A stretch of DNA of 64,000 nucleotides from positions 4,278,001-4,342,000 of the forward strand of contig NZ_AP023362.1 in NCBI RefSeq assembly GCF_018326285.1, written 5' to 3'. This DNA is from Mycolicibacterium sp. TY81. Its GTDB lineage: Bacteria > Actinomycetota > Actinomycetes > Mycobacteriales > Mycobacteriaceae. The notes under the pieces were generated by a model that was not told the origin of the DNA, did no database searches, and saw only the letters and a list, made by a program, of their open reading frames with translations. Each line of letters opens with the position of its first letter. Position 1 is the stretch's first letter. This document shows, in pieces, positions 44,708-55,847 of this stretch. Made by a program: the position numbers and the translations under genes.

Positions 44708-44749
44708 AAAAAAAGCGTCCCCGCAACATGATTGGTTGCGGGGACGCTT
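44708..44749. terminator. Bidirectional terminator between convergent genes
   Basis: AAGCGTCCCCGCAAC (44713-44727) pairs with GTTGCGGGGACGCTT (44735-44749). A run of A at 44708-44714 gives a T-tract on the minus strand, ending the SDR operon at 44765; the plus-strand gene ends at 44699. Confidence 0.92.
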
Positions 44750-44764
44750 CAGCAATCGTGGCGG

Positions 44765-45670
44765 TTACGAGCCGTAGACCGGCACCGCGGGACGTGCCTT
44801 GGCCAGCAGATCCGCGACGACGGGGCCCAGCTCGGCCGGGTCCCACTTGGCACCCTTGTCGATCTCGGGGCCGTGCGCCCAGCCCTCGGCGATGCGAATC
44901 TTGCCGCCTTCGAGCTCGAACACCTTGCCCGTGACGTCACGCGACTCGACACTGCCCAGCCACACCACCAGGGGCGAGATGTTTTCGGGCGCCATGGCAT
45001 CGAAGGCCTGGTCCTGAGTGGCCATCATGTCGGCGAAGACCGTCTCGGTCATGCGGGTCCGGGCCGACGGCGCGATGGCGTTGGCGGTGACGCCGTAGCG
45101 ACCCATCTCGGTCGCGGCGACCAGCGTGAGTGCCGCGATGCCGGCCTTGGAGGCGCTGTAGGTGGCCTGGCCGACGCTGCCCTGCAGGCCGGCGCCCGAG
45201 CTGGTGTTGATGATCCGGGCATCGACGGTCTCGCCGGCCTTGGACTTGGCCCGCCAGTACGCGGCGGCGTGCTTCATGGTGGCGAAATGCCCCTTGAGGT
45301 GCACCGCGGTGACGGCGTCGAATTCGTCTTCGGTGGCGTTGGCGAACATGCGGTCGCGGACGATGCCGGCGTTGTTCACCAACACATCGAGGGTGCCGTA
45401 CGTGTCGACGGCCTGCTGGATCAGGGCCTCGGCCTCCGCCCAGTTCGCGACGTTCGAGCCGTTGGCGACGGCCTCGCCGCCGGCGGCGACGATCTCGTCG
45501 ACCACGTTCTGCGCGGCGCTGCCGCCACCGGCGGGCGAACCGTCCAGGCCGACACCGATGTCGTTGACCACGACGCGGGCACCTTCCGCGGCGAACGCGA
45601 GCGCGTGCTCACGCCCGATTCCGCCACCGGCACCCGTCACGATGACCACGCGGCCGTCGAGCAATCCCAT
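44765..45670 (-). CDS. Short-chain dehydrogenase (Rv3548c-type)
   Basis: 301 residues. TGAGGGIGREHALAFAAEGA, NDIGVGLDGSP (an insertion often seen in peroxisomal MFE-2-like 3-hydroxyacyl-CoA dehydrogenases), NNAGIVRDRM and catalytic S...YSASKAGIAAL. The resemblance to MFE-2 suggests a 3-hydroxyacyl-CoA substrate. It corresponds to Rv3548c, is 13 bases downstream of the next SDR, and belongs to the KstR2 regulon through 46464-46477. The exact step in CD-ring degradation is not established. Confidence 0.85.
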   Translation of the reverse strand: MGLLDGRVVIVTGAGGGIGREHALAFAAEGARVVVNDIGVGLDGSPAGGGSAAQNVVDEIVAAGGEAVANGSNVANWAEAEALIQQAVDTYGTLDVLVNNAGIVRDRMFANATEDEFDAVTAVHLKGHFATMKHAAAYWRAKSKAGETVDARIINTSSGAGLQGSVGQATYSASKAGIAALTLVAATEMGRYGVTANAIAPSARTRMTETVFADMMATQDQAFDAMAPENISPLVVWLGSVESRDVTGKVFELEGGKIRIAEGWAHGPEIDKGAKWDPAELGPVVADLLAKARPAVPVYGS

Positions 45671-45683
45671 TTGATCTCTCCCT

Positions 45684-46448
45684 TTACTTGTTGGCGCTTG
45701 ACGCTTCGAGGTAGTGCGGCGGCTCGCCGCCGCCGTGGACCTGCAGGGACGCGCCGCTGACGTACGACGCGGCCTCGGAGGCCAAAAATGCTGCGGCCCA
45801 GCCGATGTCGGTGGGCTTGGCCAGCCGCTTCAGCGGCACCGTCGCGGCCACGGCGGCGACCGACTCGGCGTCGCCGTAGAACAGCTCGGACTGCTCGGTC
45901 TCGACCATGCCGACGATGACGGAATTCACCCGGACCTTGGGCGACCATTCGACGGCGAGCGTCGTGGTCAGGCTGTCGATGCCGGCCTTGGCGGCACCGT
46001 ACGCACCGGTGCCCGGAGTTGGTCGGTGGGCGCTGACGCTGGAGATGTTGACGATCACGCCGCCGGCGTCCTGCTGCTGCATCACCGCGTTGGCGTGCGT
46101 CGAAACCAGCAGCGGCGCAATCAGGTTGAGCTCGATGATCTTGGTGCTGAACTTGGCCGACGCGTCGGCGGCCAGCGCGAACGGCGAGCCACCGGCGTTG
46201 TTGACGACGACGTCGAGCCGGCCGTGCTTGGCGACGATGGCGTCGATCATGGCCTTGACCGCCGCGTCGTCACGAACGTCGCAGGCGTGGAACTCGTAGG
46301 GCAAGCCCTCGACCTCGCGCCGCGCGCAGGTGATCACGGTGGCGCCCTGCTCGGCGAACACCGCGCTGATGCCGGCGCCGACGCCGCGCACACCGCCGGT
46401 GACCAGCACCACGCGACCGGCCAATTGCAGATTGATTCCAGCAGTCAC
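45684..46448 (-). CDS. Short-chain dehydrogenase (Rv3549c-type)
   Basis: 254 residues from GTG 46448, 15 bases from the KstR2 operator; the longer open frame beyond it runs antisense through echA20 and is rejected. TGGVRGVGAGISAVF, CARREVEG, NNAGGSPF and catalytic YGAAKAGIDSL. It corresponds to Rv3549c. Likely acts on a CD-ring CoA intermediate; the substrate is unproven. Confidence 0.85.
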   Translation of the reverse strand: MTAGINLQLAGRVVLVTGGVRGVGAGISAVFAEQGATVITCARREVEGLPYEFHACDVRDDAAVKAMIDAIVAKHGRLDVVVNNAGGSPFALAADASAKFSTKIIELNLIAPLLVSTHANAVMQQQDAGGVIVNISSVSAHRPTPGTGAYGAAKAGIDSLTTTLAVEWSPKVRVNSVIVGMVETEQSELFYGDAESVAAVAATVPLKRLAKPTDIGWAAAFLASEAASYVSGASLQVHGGGEPPHYLEASSANK

Positions 46449-46463
46449 TGTGCTAGCGTACCA

Positions 46464-46477
46464 AGCAAGTGCTTGCT
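46464..46477. promoter_or_regulatory. KstR2 operator between the SDR pair and echA20
   Basis: AGCAAGTGCTTGCT matches the KstR2 consensus ANCAAGNNCTTGNT. It lies 15 bases from the GTG of the minus-strand SDR and 28 bases from the echA20 ATG, controlling both directions. Confidence 0.92.
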
Positions 46478-46505
46478 TAGGTACCCGTCCCCCAGGAAGT
46501 GACTG

Positions 46506-47261
46506 ATGACCATCACCACCAAGACAGTCGAACCGGGCATCGTCTCGGTCACCGTGAACTACCCCCCGGTCAACGCCATCCCGTCGGCCGGTTGGTTCGA
46601 GCTGGCCGACCAGATCACCGCCGCCGGGCGCGACAAGAGCACCCACGTGGTGATCCTGCGGGCCGAGGGGCGCGGCTTCAACGCCGGCGTCGACATCAAG
46701 GAAATGCAGAACACCGAGGGCTTCGGCGCGCTGATCGACGCCAACCGCGGCTGCTACGAGGCGTTCCGCGCGGTGTACGAATGCCAGGTCCCGGTCGTCG
46801 CGGCCGTCAACGGCTTCTGCGTCGGTGGCGGCATCGGCCTGGTCGGCAACGCCGACGTCATCGTCGCGTCCGACGATGCGAAGTTCGGTCTCCCCGAGGT
46901 CGAGCGCGGCGCCCTGGGCGCGGCGACCCACCTGTCGCGCCTGGTCCCCCAGCACATGATGCGCCGGCTGTTCTTCACCGCCGCGACCGTGCCCGCCTCG
47001 ACGCTGCAGCACTTCGGTTCGGTGCACGAGGTCGTCCCGCGCGAAGAACTCGACGAGGCCGCGCTGCGCGTCGCCCGCGACATCGCGAGCAAGGACACCC
47101 GCGTCATCCGCGCCGCCAAGGAGGCACTGAACTTCATCGACGTGCAGCCCGTCAACGCGCGCTACCGCATGGAGCAGGGCTTCACCTTCGAACTGAATCT
47201 GTCCGGCGTGTCCGACGAGCACCGCGACGAGTTCGCGGGGACCAACAAGGGGTCGAAATAA
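46506..47261 (+). CDS. echA20: Crotonase-family ring hydrolase EchA20
   Basis: 251 residues with crotonase features: ILRAEGRGFNAGVDIKEMQ and AAVNGFCVGGGIGLVGNADVIVA (oxyanion hole), GLPEVERGALGAATHLSR. EchA20 is known to hydrolyse the D ring of the bicyclic CoA intermediate derived from HIP. It corresponds to Rv3550 and leads the echA20-ipdA-ipdB-ipdC operon; one base separates its stop from ipdA. It starts 28 bases downstream of a KstR2 operator. Confidence 0.93.
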   Translation: MTITTKTVEPGIVSVTVNYPPVNAIPSAGWFELADQITAAGRDKSTHVVILRAEGRGFNAGVDIKEMQNTEGFGALIDANRGCYEAFRAVYECQVPVVAAVNGFCVGGGIGLVGNADVIVASDDAKFGLPEVERGALGAATHLSRLVPQHMMRRLFFTAATVPASTLQHFGSVHEVVPREELDEAALRVARDIASKDTRVIRAAKEALNFIDVQPVNARYRMEQGFTFELNLSGVSDEHRDEFAGTNKGSK

Positions 47262-47262
47262 T

Positions 47263-48162
47263 ATGGCAGACAAGACAACAACTCTCGATGCGGCCGTAGC
47301 CGAGATCGAAAGCGGCATGACCATCGGCATCGGTGGCTGGGGTTCGCGCCGCAAGCCGATGGCGTTCGTGCGGGCGCTGCTGCGCACCGACGTGACCGAC
47401 CTGACCGTCGTCACCTACGGCGGCCCGGATCTCGGATTGCTCTGTGCCGCAGGCAAGGTCAAGCGCGTCTACTACGGCTTCGTGTCGCTCGACTCGCCGC
47501 CGTTCTATGACCCGTGGTTCGCGCGCCGCCGCACCGAAGGCGCCATCGAGGCCCGCGAGATGGACGAGGGCATGCTGCGCTGTGGCCTGCAGGCTGCCGC
47601 ACAACGTCTTCCGTTCCTGCCGATCCGTGCCGGCCTGGGCAGCGACGTCCGCGCCTTCTGGGGTGACGAACTCAAGACCGTCACCTCGCCGTACGAGACC
47701 GACGGTGCCCACGAGGAACTCATCGCCATGCCGGCGCTGAACCTCGACGCCGCCTTCGTGCACATGAACCTCGGTGACGTGAAGGGCAATGCCGCCTACA
47801 CCGGCATCGATCCCTACTTCGACGACCTGTTCCTGATGTCGGCCAAGCGCCGCCACCTGTCGGTCGAGAAGATCGTCTCCACCGAAGAACTGGTGAAATC
47901 GGTTGTGCCGCAGCAGCAGATCATCAACCGCATGATGGTCGACACCGTGGTCGAGGCCCCCAATGGCGCCCACTTCACCACCAACGAGCCCGACTACCGG
48001 CGCGACGAGAAGTTCCAGCGCCACTACGCCGAGGCCGCCGGCTCGGACGAGACGTGGGCCGAGTTCGTGAAGACCTACCTGTCCGGAACCGAGGCCGACT
48101 ACCAGGCCGCGGTCCGTAAGTTCGCCGAGGCCCAAGCAGCCCAGAAGGAGGCCGCCAAGTGA
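47263..48162 (+). CDS. ipdA: COCHEA-CoA hydrolase alpha subunit IpdA
   Basis: 299 residues of the class I CoA-transferase fold (TIGIGGWGSRRKPMAFVRALLR; SGTEADYQ tail). The partner IpdB completes a heterotetramer that hydrolyses the last steroid ring (COCHEA-CoA to MOODA-CoA). IpdAB lacks the CoA-transferase catalytic Glu strategy of true transferases and is a hydrolase. It corresponds to Rv3551. The stop overlaps the ipdB GTG (GTGA), keeping subunit synthesis coupled. Confidence 0.92.
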   Translation: MADKTTTLDAAVAEIESGMTIGIGGWGSRRKPMAFVRALLRTDVTDLTVVTYGGPDLGLLCAAGKVKRVYYGFVSLDSPPFYDPWFARRRTEGAIEAREMDEGMLRCGLQAAAQRLPFLPIRAGLGSDVRAFWGDELKTVTSPYETDGAHEELIAMPALNLDAAFVHMNLGDVKGNAAYTGIDPYFDDLFLMSAKRRHLSVEKIVSTEELVKSVVPQQQIINRMMVDTVVEAPNGAHFTTNEPDYRRDEKFQRHYAEAAGSDETWAEFVKTYLSGTEADYQAAVRKFAEAQAAQKEAAK

Positions 48163-48908
48163 GTGACGCAACCCGCGCCGAGGTCTGTGCCGTCGCCTGT
48201 GCCGAATTGTTCCGTGACGCAGGGGAAATCATGGCCAGTCCCATGACGACCGTCGTGCAGATCGGCGCCCGCCTGGCCCGGCTGACCTTCTCCCCCGACA
48301 TCGTGATCACCGACGGTGAGGCCCGCATGCTGGCCGACACCCCGGCGATCGGCGCCCCGTTCGCCGTCGAGGGCTGGATGCCGTTCAACCGCGTCTTCGA
48401 GACGCTGGCCTGGGGCCGTCGCCATGTGGTCATGGGCGCCAACCAGATCGACCGCTACGGCAACCAGAACCTGTCGGCCTTCGGCCCGATCCAGCAGCCG
48501 ACGCGCCAGATGTTCGGTGTCCGCGGCGCGCCCGGCAACAGCATCAACCACGCCACGAGCTACTTCGTGGGTAACCACACCAAGCGCGTGTTCGCCGAGT
48601 CCGTCGACATCGTCTCCGGAATCGGCTGGGACAAGGTCGATCCGGCCAACCCGGCATACCGCTTCCTGAACGTATACCAGGTGGTCTCCAACCTGGGTGT
48701 GTTCGACTTCAACGGACCCGAGCACCAGATGCGCGCCGTGTCGCTGCACCCGGGTGTGACGGCCGACGAGGTCGCCGACAACACCTCGTTCGAGGTGCAC
48801 GGCCTCGACGCCGCCGGCGAGACCCGCCTGCCGACCGCCGAGGAACTGCAGCTGCTGCGTGAGGTCATCGACCCGAAGTCGTTGCGGGACAAAGAGGTCA
48901 AGGCCTAA
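48159..48908 (+). CDS. ipdB: COCHEA-CoA hydrolase beta subunit IpdB
   Basis: 249 residues, GTG start inside the ipdA stop. CoA-transferase-beta-like fold (LARLTFSPDIVITDGEARML, VVMGANQIDRYGNQNLSA, LGVFDFNGPEHQMRAVSLHPGV). It corresponds to Rv3552. With IpdA it opens the C ring. Three bases separate it from ipdC. Confidence 0.92.
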   Translation: MSDATRAEVCAVACAELFRDAGEIMASPMTTVVQIGARLARLTFSPDIVITDGEARMLADTPAIGAPFAVEGWMPFNRVFETLAWGRRHVVMGANQIDRYGNQNLSAFGPIQQPTRQMFGVRGAPGNSINHATSYFVGNHTKRVFAESVDIVSGIGWDKVDPANPAYRFLNVYQVVSNLGVFDFNGPEHQMRAVSLHPGVTADEVADNTSFEVHGLDAAGETRLPTAEELQLLREVIDPKSLRDKEVKA

Positions 48909-48911
48909 GTC

Positions 48912-49982
48912 ATGGGCAAGCTCAGGACACCGCTGACCGAACTGGTCGGCATCGAGTACCCGGTCGTGCAGACCGGCATGGGCTGGGTGGCCGGCGCGCG
49001 ACTGGTCGCGGCCACCTCCAACGCCGGTGGTCTCGGCATTCTGGCGTCGGCGACGATGACACTGGAAGAGCTGCAGACCGCCGTCACCAAGGTCAAGGCG
49101 GCCACCGACAAGCCCTTCGGCATCAATATGCGAGCCGACGCCGGCGATGCCGATGCCCGCTGCGACCTCCTGATCCGCGAAGGAGTCAAAGTCGCCTCCT
49201 TCGCCCTGGCTCCCAAGCCCGAGCTGATCGCCAAGCTGAAAGATGCGGGCGTCGTGGTGATCCCGTCGGTCGGCCTGGCCAAGCACGCCAAGAAGGTGGC
49301 GAGCTGGGGTGCCGACGCGGTGATCGTGCAGGGCGGCGAAGGCGGTGGCCACACCGGCCCGATCGCCACCACGCTGCTGCTGCCGTCGGTGCTCGACGCC
49401 GTCAAGGACACCGGTATGCCGGTGATCGCCGCGGGCGGTTTCTTCGACGGTCGTGGCCTGGCGGCCGCGCTGTCCTACGGCGCCGCCGGCGTCGCGATGG
49501 GCACGCGGTTCCTGCTGACCTCGGACTCGACCGTGCCGGACGCCGTCAAGCAGCGCTACCTGGAAGCCGCACTGGACGGCACCGTGGTGTCGACCCGCGT
49601 CGACGGCATGCCGCACCGGGTGCTGCGCACGGGTCTGGTCGAGAAGCTCGAAAGTGGTTCTCCGGTGCGCGGTTTCGTCGCCGCAGTCGGCAACGCGCAG
49701 AAGTTCAAGAAGATGTCGGGCATGACCTGGCGGTCGATGATCAAGGACGGCCTGGCCATGCGCCACGGCAAGGACCTGACCTGGTCACAGGTCGTCATGG
49801 CCGCCAACACCCCGATGCTGCTGAAAGCCGGTCTGGTGGAAGGCAACACCGAGGCGGGCGTGCTGGCCTCGGGCCAGGTGGCCGGCATCATCGACAGTCT
49901 GCCGTCGTGCGCCGAGCTGGTGCCGCGGATCGCCGACGAGGCCATCGCCCACCTGCAGGCTGCGACGAGCTACATCGTCTAA
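48912..49982 (+). CDS. ipdC: Flavin-dependent reductase IpdC
   Basis: 356 residues. Nitronate-monooxygenase/2-nitropropane-dioxygenase-like TIM barrel with FMN motifs: PVVQTGMGWVAG, SNAGGLGILASATM, VQGGEGGGHTG and AAGGFFDGRGLAAAL. IpdC reduces an oxidised CD-ring CoA intermediate (5-OH HIC-CoA) before ring opening. It corresponds to Rv3553. It closes the operon; a hairpin at 49999-50036 follows within 20 bases. Confidence 0.92.
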   Translation: MGKLRTPLTELVGIEYPVVQTGMGWVAGARLVAATSNAGGLGILASATMTLEELQTAVTKVKAATDKPFGINMRADAGDADARCDLLIREGVKVASFALAPKPELIAKLKDAGVVVIPSVGLAKHAKKVASWGADAVIVQGGEGGGHTGPIATTLLLPSVLDAVKDTGMPVIAAGGFFDGRGLAAALSYGAAGVAMGTRFLLTSDSTVPDAVKQRYLEAALDGTVVSTRVDGMPHRVLRTGLVEKLESGSPVRGFVAAVGNAQKFKKMSGMTWRSMIKDGLAMRHGKDLTWSQVVMAANTPMLLKAGLVEGNTEAGVLASGQVAGIIDSLPSCAELVPRIADEAIAHLQAATSYIV

Positions 49983-50434
49983 CTACTGCACGACCAGTCG
50001 TAAGCCCCCAGATCTTTGTGGATTTGGGGGCTTACGCCTGTGCGCGGCAGCGAGGTTCGCGTCGAGGGTGCGTACAGATCGTCAGGTCCACTCTTGAGAC
50101 GCGCTGGCGGCACAGTCGCGAGCCTCTGCCGCTGGGCACTCGACAAGCAAATGCCTTGTGGGCGTCGAGCGTGCGCTCACGCAGACAAAGTTCGAGTAGC
50201 GAGGATCCTGGGCGCACGATCAACGCGAGCAGCAACATTCGCCCGGCCTGTCAACCCGGGCCGTGGACGTTGGCTTCTCGCGACAACATATCGCCGGATC
50301 CGTGCCGAATCTTCGGCTGCCGGGGATGTCGAAACCCCTCCCCGAGCTCCGTAGCGTAGCCATCGACCCCAGCGGCAAGGTTCCTACCTGCTATAACAGG
50401 CTCGACAAACCGCACCAGAGAGGTAACCGGTCGA
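49983..50434. other. 450-bp stretch without a convincing gene
   Basis: It begins with a 12-bp hairpin (49999-50010 with 50025-50036, core GTAAGCCCCCA) that probably ends the ipdC operon. After it the sequence loses third-position bias in all frames; short frames here look like noise. TATAAC at 50392-50397, framed by CCTG and CAGG, could be a -10 element for the small gene at 50435. Nothing else is recognised. Confidence 0.5.
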
Positions 50435-50569
50435 ATGACTGCCATCGGTGGTGTGGCCTACATCGTCGTCACCTTGCTCCCCGTTCTGACCCTTGCCGCG
50501 ATCAACGCCATAGTCCGCGCGATCGGTAGGCGCCGCGGACGGCCAGACCCCGCAAACGAGGACTCATGA
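50435..50569 (+). CDS. 44-residue single-pass membrane protein
   Basis: ATG at 50435, TGA at 50567-50569 overlapping the ATG of the acyltransferase (ATGA). The peptide has one hydrophobic segment (VAYIVVTLLPVLTLAAINAI, about 7-26) followed by a basic stretch RAIGRRRGR and an acidic end, giving an N-out/C-in type topology. AGAGG precedes the start. The overlap strongly suggests it is translated and coupled to the next gene. It resembles no named family I know. Confidence 0.55.
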   Translation: MTAIGGVAYIVVTLLPVLTLAAINAIVRAIGRRRGRPDPANEDS

Positions 50570-51384
50570 CCACGCTGACCGCCGCCCCGCCCGCCGTCCC
50601 CAACCCGACGTTCATGCGGTACGTCCAGAACCCGATCTGGAACTTCCTGTGCGACCACTACTTCCGGCTCGAGATCGACGGCTGGCACAAGGTGCCCGAC
50701 GAGCCGTCGCTGCTGATCGGCATCCACTCCGGCGGCTCCCTGACCATGGACGCCTGGACCCTGGTGCACTCCTGGTACCGGCATTTCGACGGGCAGCGCA
50801 TCCTGCACGGCACCGCGCACGACGTGCTGATGGGTGCCCCCGGCCTCGGTGACTACTTCCGTGCCGTCGGCGTCATACCCGCGTCGCGCGACGGGGTGAC
50901 CAACGCGCTGGCTGCGGGCCGCGACGTCGTGGTGTGGCCGGGCGGTGAGCTCGACGCGATGCGCACCTGGCGCGACCGTGACAAGGCGATCCTCGCCGGC
51001 CGCAAAGGCTTTGTGAAGCAGGCGATCCGGTCCGGTGTGCCGATCGTCCCCGTGGCCACCATCGGTGGGCACGACACCGTCTTCGTGCTGAACGAAGGCA
51101 AGTTCCTGGCCAAGTGGAGCGGCCTCGGAAAGCGGTTGCGCGGCGCCAACATGCCGATCATCGCCGGCTTCCCGTTCCCGCTGGCCGTCGAGGTGCTGCC
51201 GATGCACCTGCCGCTGCCCGCGAAAATCCGCACCGAGCTGCTCGACCCCATCTACGTCGATACCGACCCGGAGCGCGCGAACGATGCCGCCTACGTCGAC
51301 AAGGTGTACGACGAGGTGCAGTTCGCCATCCAGTCCGGCATGGACCGGCTGGCCAAGCGCCGCAGCTTCCCTGTGCTGGGCTGA
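50566..51384 (+). CDS. Lysophospholipid acyltransferase-like protein
   Basis: 272 residues. The segment LLIGIHSGGSLTMDAW occupies the place of the acyltransferase HX4D motif but the His-Asp spacing is longer, so catalysis by the standard dyad is uncertain. VVVWPGGELDAMR and the downstream GVPIVPVATIGGHDT match the substrate-phosphate and block III/IV regions of PlsC/DAGAT-like enzymes. It likely acylates a glycerolipid or related acceptor at the membrane; the small membrane protein upstream may be its partner. Confidence 0.7.
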   Translation: MTTLTAAPPAVPNPTFMRYVQNPIWNFLCDHYFRLEIDGWHKVPDEPSLLIGIHSGGSLTMDAWTLVHSWYRHFDGQRILHGTAHDVLMGAPGLGDYFRAVGVIPASRDGVTNALAAGRDVVVWPGGELDAMRTWRDRDKAILAGRKGFVKQAIRSGVPIVPVATIGGHDTVFVLNEGKFLAKWSGLGKRLRGANMPIIAGFPFPLAVEVLPMHLPLPAKIRTELLDPIYVDTDPERANDAAYVDKVYDEVQFAIQSGMDRLAKRRSFPVLG

Positions 51385-51507
51385 CGCAGTGCGGCGGCGT
51401 CCTCGATAGGCGCCGCCGATCACGTGCTCGGAACTTCCACTTTGACGGCCGTTCCCCGCTGCGGAAACCTTGGTGGGGCTGACATCGTCATCGATCGGAG
51501 TGGGCCC

Positions 51508-52500
51508 ATGCGCACCGTCTACCTGCGCGTGCGCCGGGCCATGACCCCACCGACGGAAGACCACCGGCCCGCGTTACGGGTCGCGCTCGGGTTGGCCATC
51601 CCGGGTGTCGCGCTGCTGGCCGCGGGACGCCCCGACCTGATCATCTACGCGGTGTTCGGTGCGATCACCGGCATGTACGGCCGCACGGAAACGCGCGGCC
51701 GGCGGTTCGCGCATCAGACCCAGGGCGGCGTGATCCTGGTCCTCGGCGTGGCCATCGGCGTGGCACTCGCCAATTCCCATGTGCCACCGGCGGTCCTGGT
51801 CATCGCCGCCGTGGCATTCGCATCCATCGGCTCGGTGGTGACCGACTACCTCGCGCTCAAGCCAGAGGGACCGTTCTACGGTGTCTTCGCGCTGGGTGCC
51901 ATTGCCACGGTGCCCGCCGGCCGCGTCACGCCTTCATCGGCGATATTGCTCTGCGCCGCAACAGCTTTGTTGTGCGTCCTGCTGGGTGTGCTCGACGCGC
52001 CGCGAGCCGTGACGCCACCCGCCCGGCTTTCCCTGCCGAACCGGCGCGATGTGCTGATCCACGCAGGCCGCTACGCGCTGGCCATCACCGCCGCCGGCAC
52101 CGCCGGCCTGGCGCTGGGCGTCGACCACGCCAACTGGGCCATCGCGGCCGCGGCCGGACCGTTGGCGGCCGCCGACGCCAGTGGTCGCATCAGGCGCGGA
52201 ATCCACCGCCTCGGTGGCACTTTCATCGGCCTGGCCGTGGCGGCCGCACTGCTCGTGCCGGGGCCCAGCGAGTATGTGCTGGCGATCTGCGTCATGGTCC
52301 TGTTGTTCCCAACCGAACTGTTCATGGCGCACCACCACGCGGTCGCGCTGGGCTTCTTCACGCCGCTGATCATGCTGATGACCGACCTTGCCGCGCCCAC
52401 CGAACCGCTGGTGTTGCTGACCGCTCGTGGCATCGACACGATCATCGGCGTCACCGCCGCGATCGCGGTGTCGATGCTGTTGCCGGGTGCCCGCGACTAG
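51508..52500 (+). CDS. FUSC/aromatic-acid exporter-like membrane protein
   Basis: 330 residues from ATG 51508 with GGAG upstream; a longer frame from 51424 has no support. Two halves, each of about four to five transmembrane segments (LRVALGLAIPGVALLAAG and later IHAGRYALAITAAGTAGLA), as in FUSC-family exporters. The substrate is unknown. It is followed by the inverted repeat at 52505-52557. Confidence 0.7.
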   Translation: MRTVYLRVRRAMTPPTEDHRPALRVALGLAIPGVALLAAGRPDLIIYAVFGAITGMYGRTETRGRRFAHQTQGGVILVLGVAIGVALANSHVPPAVLVIAAVAFASIGSVVTDYLALKPEGPFYGVFALGAIATVPAGRVTPSSAILLCAATALLCVLLGVLDAPRAVTPPARLSLPNRRDVLIHAGRYALAITAAGTAGLALGVDHANWAIAAAAGPLAAADASGRIRRGIHRLGGTFIGLAVAAALLVPGPSEYVLAICVMVLLFPTELFMAHHHAVALGFFTPLIMLMTDLAAPTEPLVLLTARGIDTIIGVTAAIAVSMLLPGARD

Positions 52501-52504
52501 CGCC

Positions 52505-52557
52505 AACATGAGCTTGTGTGCCAGTCCCGCGGGGAATCTGGCACACAAGCTCAGGTT
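52505..52557. repeat. Inverted repeat, TGAGCTTGTGTGCC family
   Basis: Arms TGAGCTTGTGTGCCAG (52509-52524) and CTGGCACACAAGCTCA (52538-52553) are exact, extended by AAC/GTT beyond one mismatch. It lies between the convergent FUSC and FdhF-like genes. The same 12-base core recurs at 62843-62899. Confidence 0.8.
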
Positions 52558-52560
52558 CGA

Positions 52561-54858
<2,298 letters not shown>

Positions 54859-54914
54859 GCGATAAGTCTGCTCGGAAACCGACGCCTGAGTCCAAGGGCA
54901 ATTTCCGTGAGCCT

Positions 54915-54931
54915 GATAGGCATCGCCTATC
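54915..54931. promoter_or_regulatory. LysR-type binding box
   Basis: GATAGGC, spacer ATC, GCCTATC: a perfect 7-bp dyad that contains the LysR T-N11-A pattern. It lies between the divergent FdhF-like gene (start 54858) and the LysR gene (start 54951). Confidence 0.75.
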
Positions 54932-54950
54932 GACCGTGGTCGAATAGTCC

Positions 54951-55847
54951 ATGCTGTTTCGCCAGCTCGAATACTTCGTGGCGCTCGCCCGCGAGAAGCA
55001 CTTCGCGCGCGCCGCTGCCGCCTGCTACGTCTCGCAGCCGGCATTGTCCGAGGCCATCCGCAAGCTCGAGAACGAACTCAAGGTCCCACTGGTGCGGCGC
55101 GGGCAGAGCTTCGAGGGCCTCACGCCCGAAGGTGAACGGCTGGTGTTGTGGGCGCGCCGGATCCTGGCCGATCACGATGCCCTCATCCACGAGGTCACCG
55201 CGTTGCAGACGGGTCTGACGGGCGAGCTGCGGCTCGGCGTCATCCCGGCCGCGTCGGGCACGGTGGCCCTGCTGACCGATCCGTTCTGCCTCGAACACCC
55301 CTTGGTACGAGTGCAATTGGAGAGCAGCCTGCGCTCGGCGGGCATCGTCGAGCGCATCCGCCGCTTCGAACTCGACGCGGGCATCATCTACCCCGACGGC
55401 GTCGACACCACAGGCCTGACCGTCACACCGCTCTACGAAGAACGGCAGGTGCTGATCGCGGGCGCCGAACTGCTTGCCAGCCAGCCGAATCCGCTGACCT
55501 GGTCCGACGCCCTGGAACTCCCGCTGTGCCTGCTGAACACGGGGATGCGGGGCCGGCAGCTGCTCGACGATGTCCTGGCGGCGCACAGCCTGACGGCCAC
55601 ACCGCGGCTCGAAGCCGACTCGGTGGTGTCCCTGCTGGCGCACGTCAGCGGTGGCCGCTGGGCGAGCATCGTCCCCCAGACCTGGCTGCACACGTTGCGC
55701 CCGCCGGACGGCGTGCGAGTGGTGCCGCTGGAGGAACCTCAGGTGACGGCGACGGTCGCGCTGGTCACCAGCGCTGCCGAACCCGGTTCGGTGCTGGCGC
55801 GAGCATTGGTCGCGACGGCGCACCGCGCGCCGATGAAGCCCGACTAG
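54951..55847 (+). CDS. LysR-family transcriptional regulator
   Basis: 298 residues. N-terminal winged helix [40 protein letters not shown], then a LysR substrate-binding domain ([17 protein letters not shown]). The divergent FdhF-like gene and the dyad at 54915-54931 make it the probable regulator of that oxidoreductase. The effector is unknown. It converges with the cation efflux gene, with stops overlapping by four bases. Confidence 0.88.
   Translation: MLFRQLEYFVALAREKHFARAAAACYVSQPALSEAIRKLENELKVPLVRRGQSFEGLTPEGERLVLWARRILADHDALIHEVTALQTGLTGELRLGVIPAASGTVALLTDPFCLEHPLVRVQLESSLRSAGIVERIRRFELDAGIIYPDGVDTTGLTVTPLYEERQVLIAGAELLASQPNPLTWSDALELPLCLLNTGMRGRQLLDDVLAAHSLTATPRLEADSVVSLLAHVSGGRWASIVPQTWLHTLRPPDGVRVVPLEEPQVTATVALVTSAAEPGSVLARALVATAHRAPMKPD

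Noticed and set aside
50387..50400. TATAAC-containing dyad as a seventh KstR site
   Set aside because: CCTGCTATAACAGG lacks the AACNNGTT core, so it does not meet the operator consensus; kept only as a possible -10.
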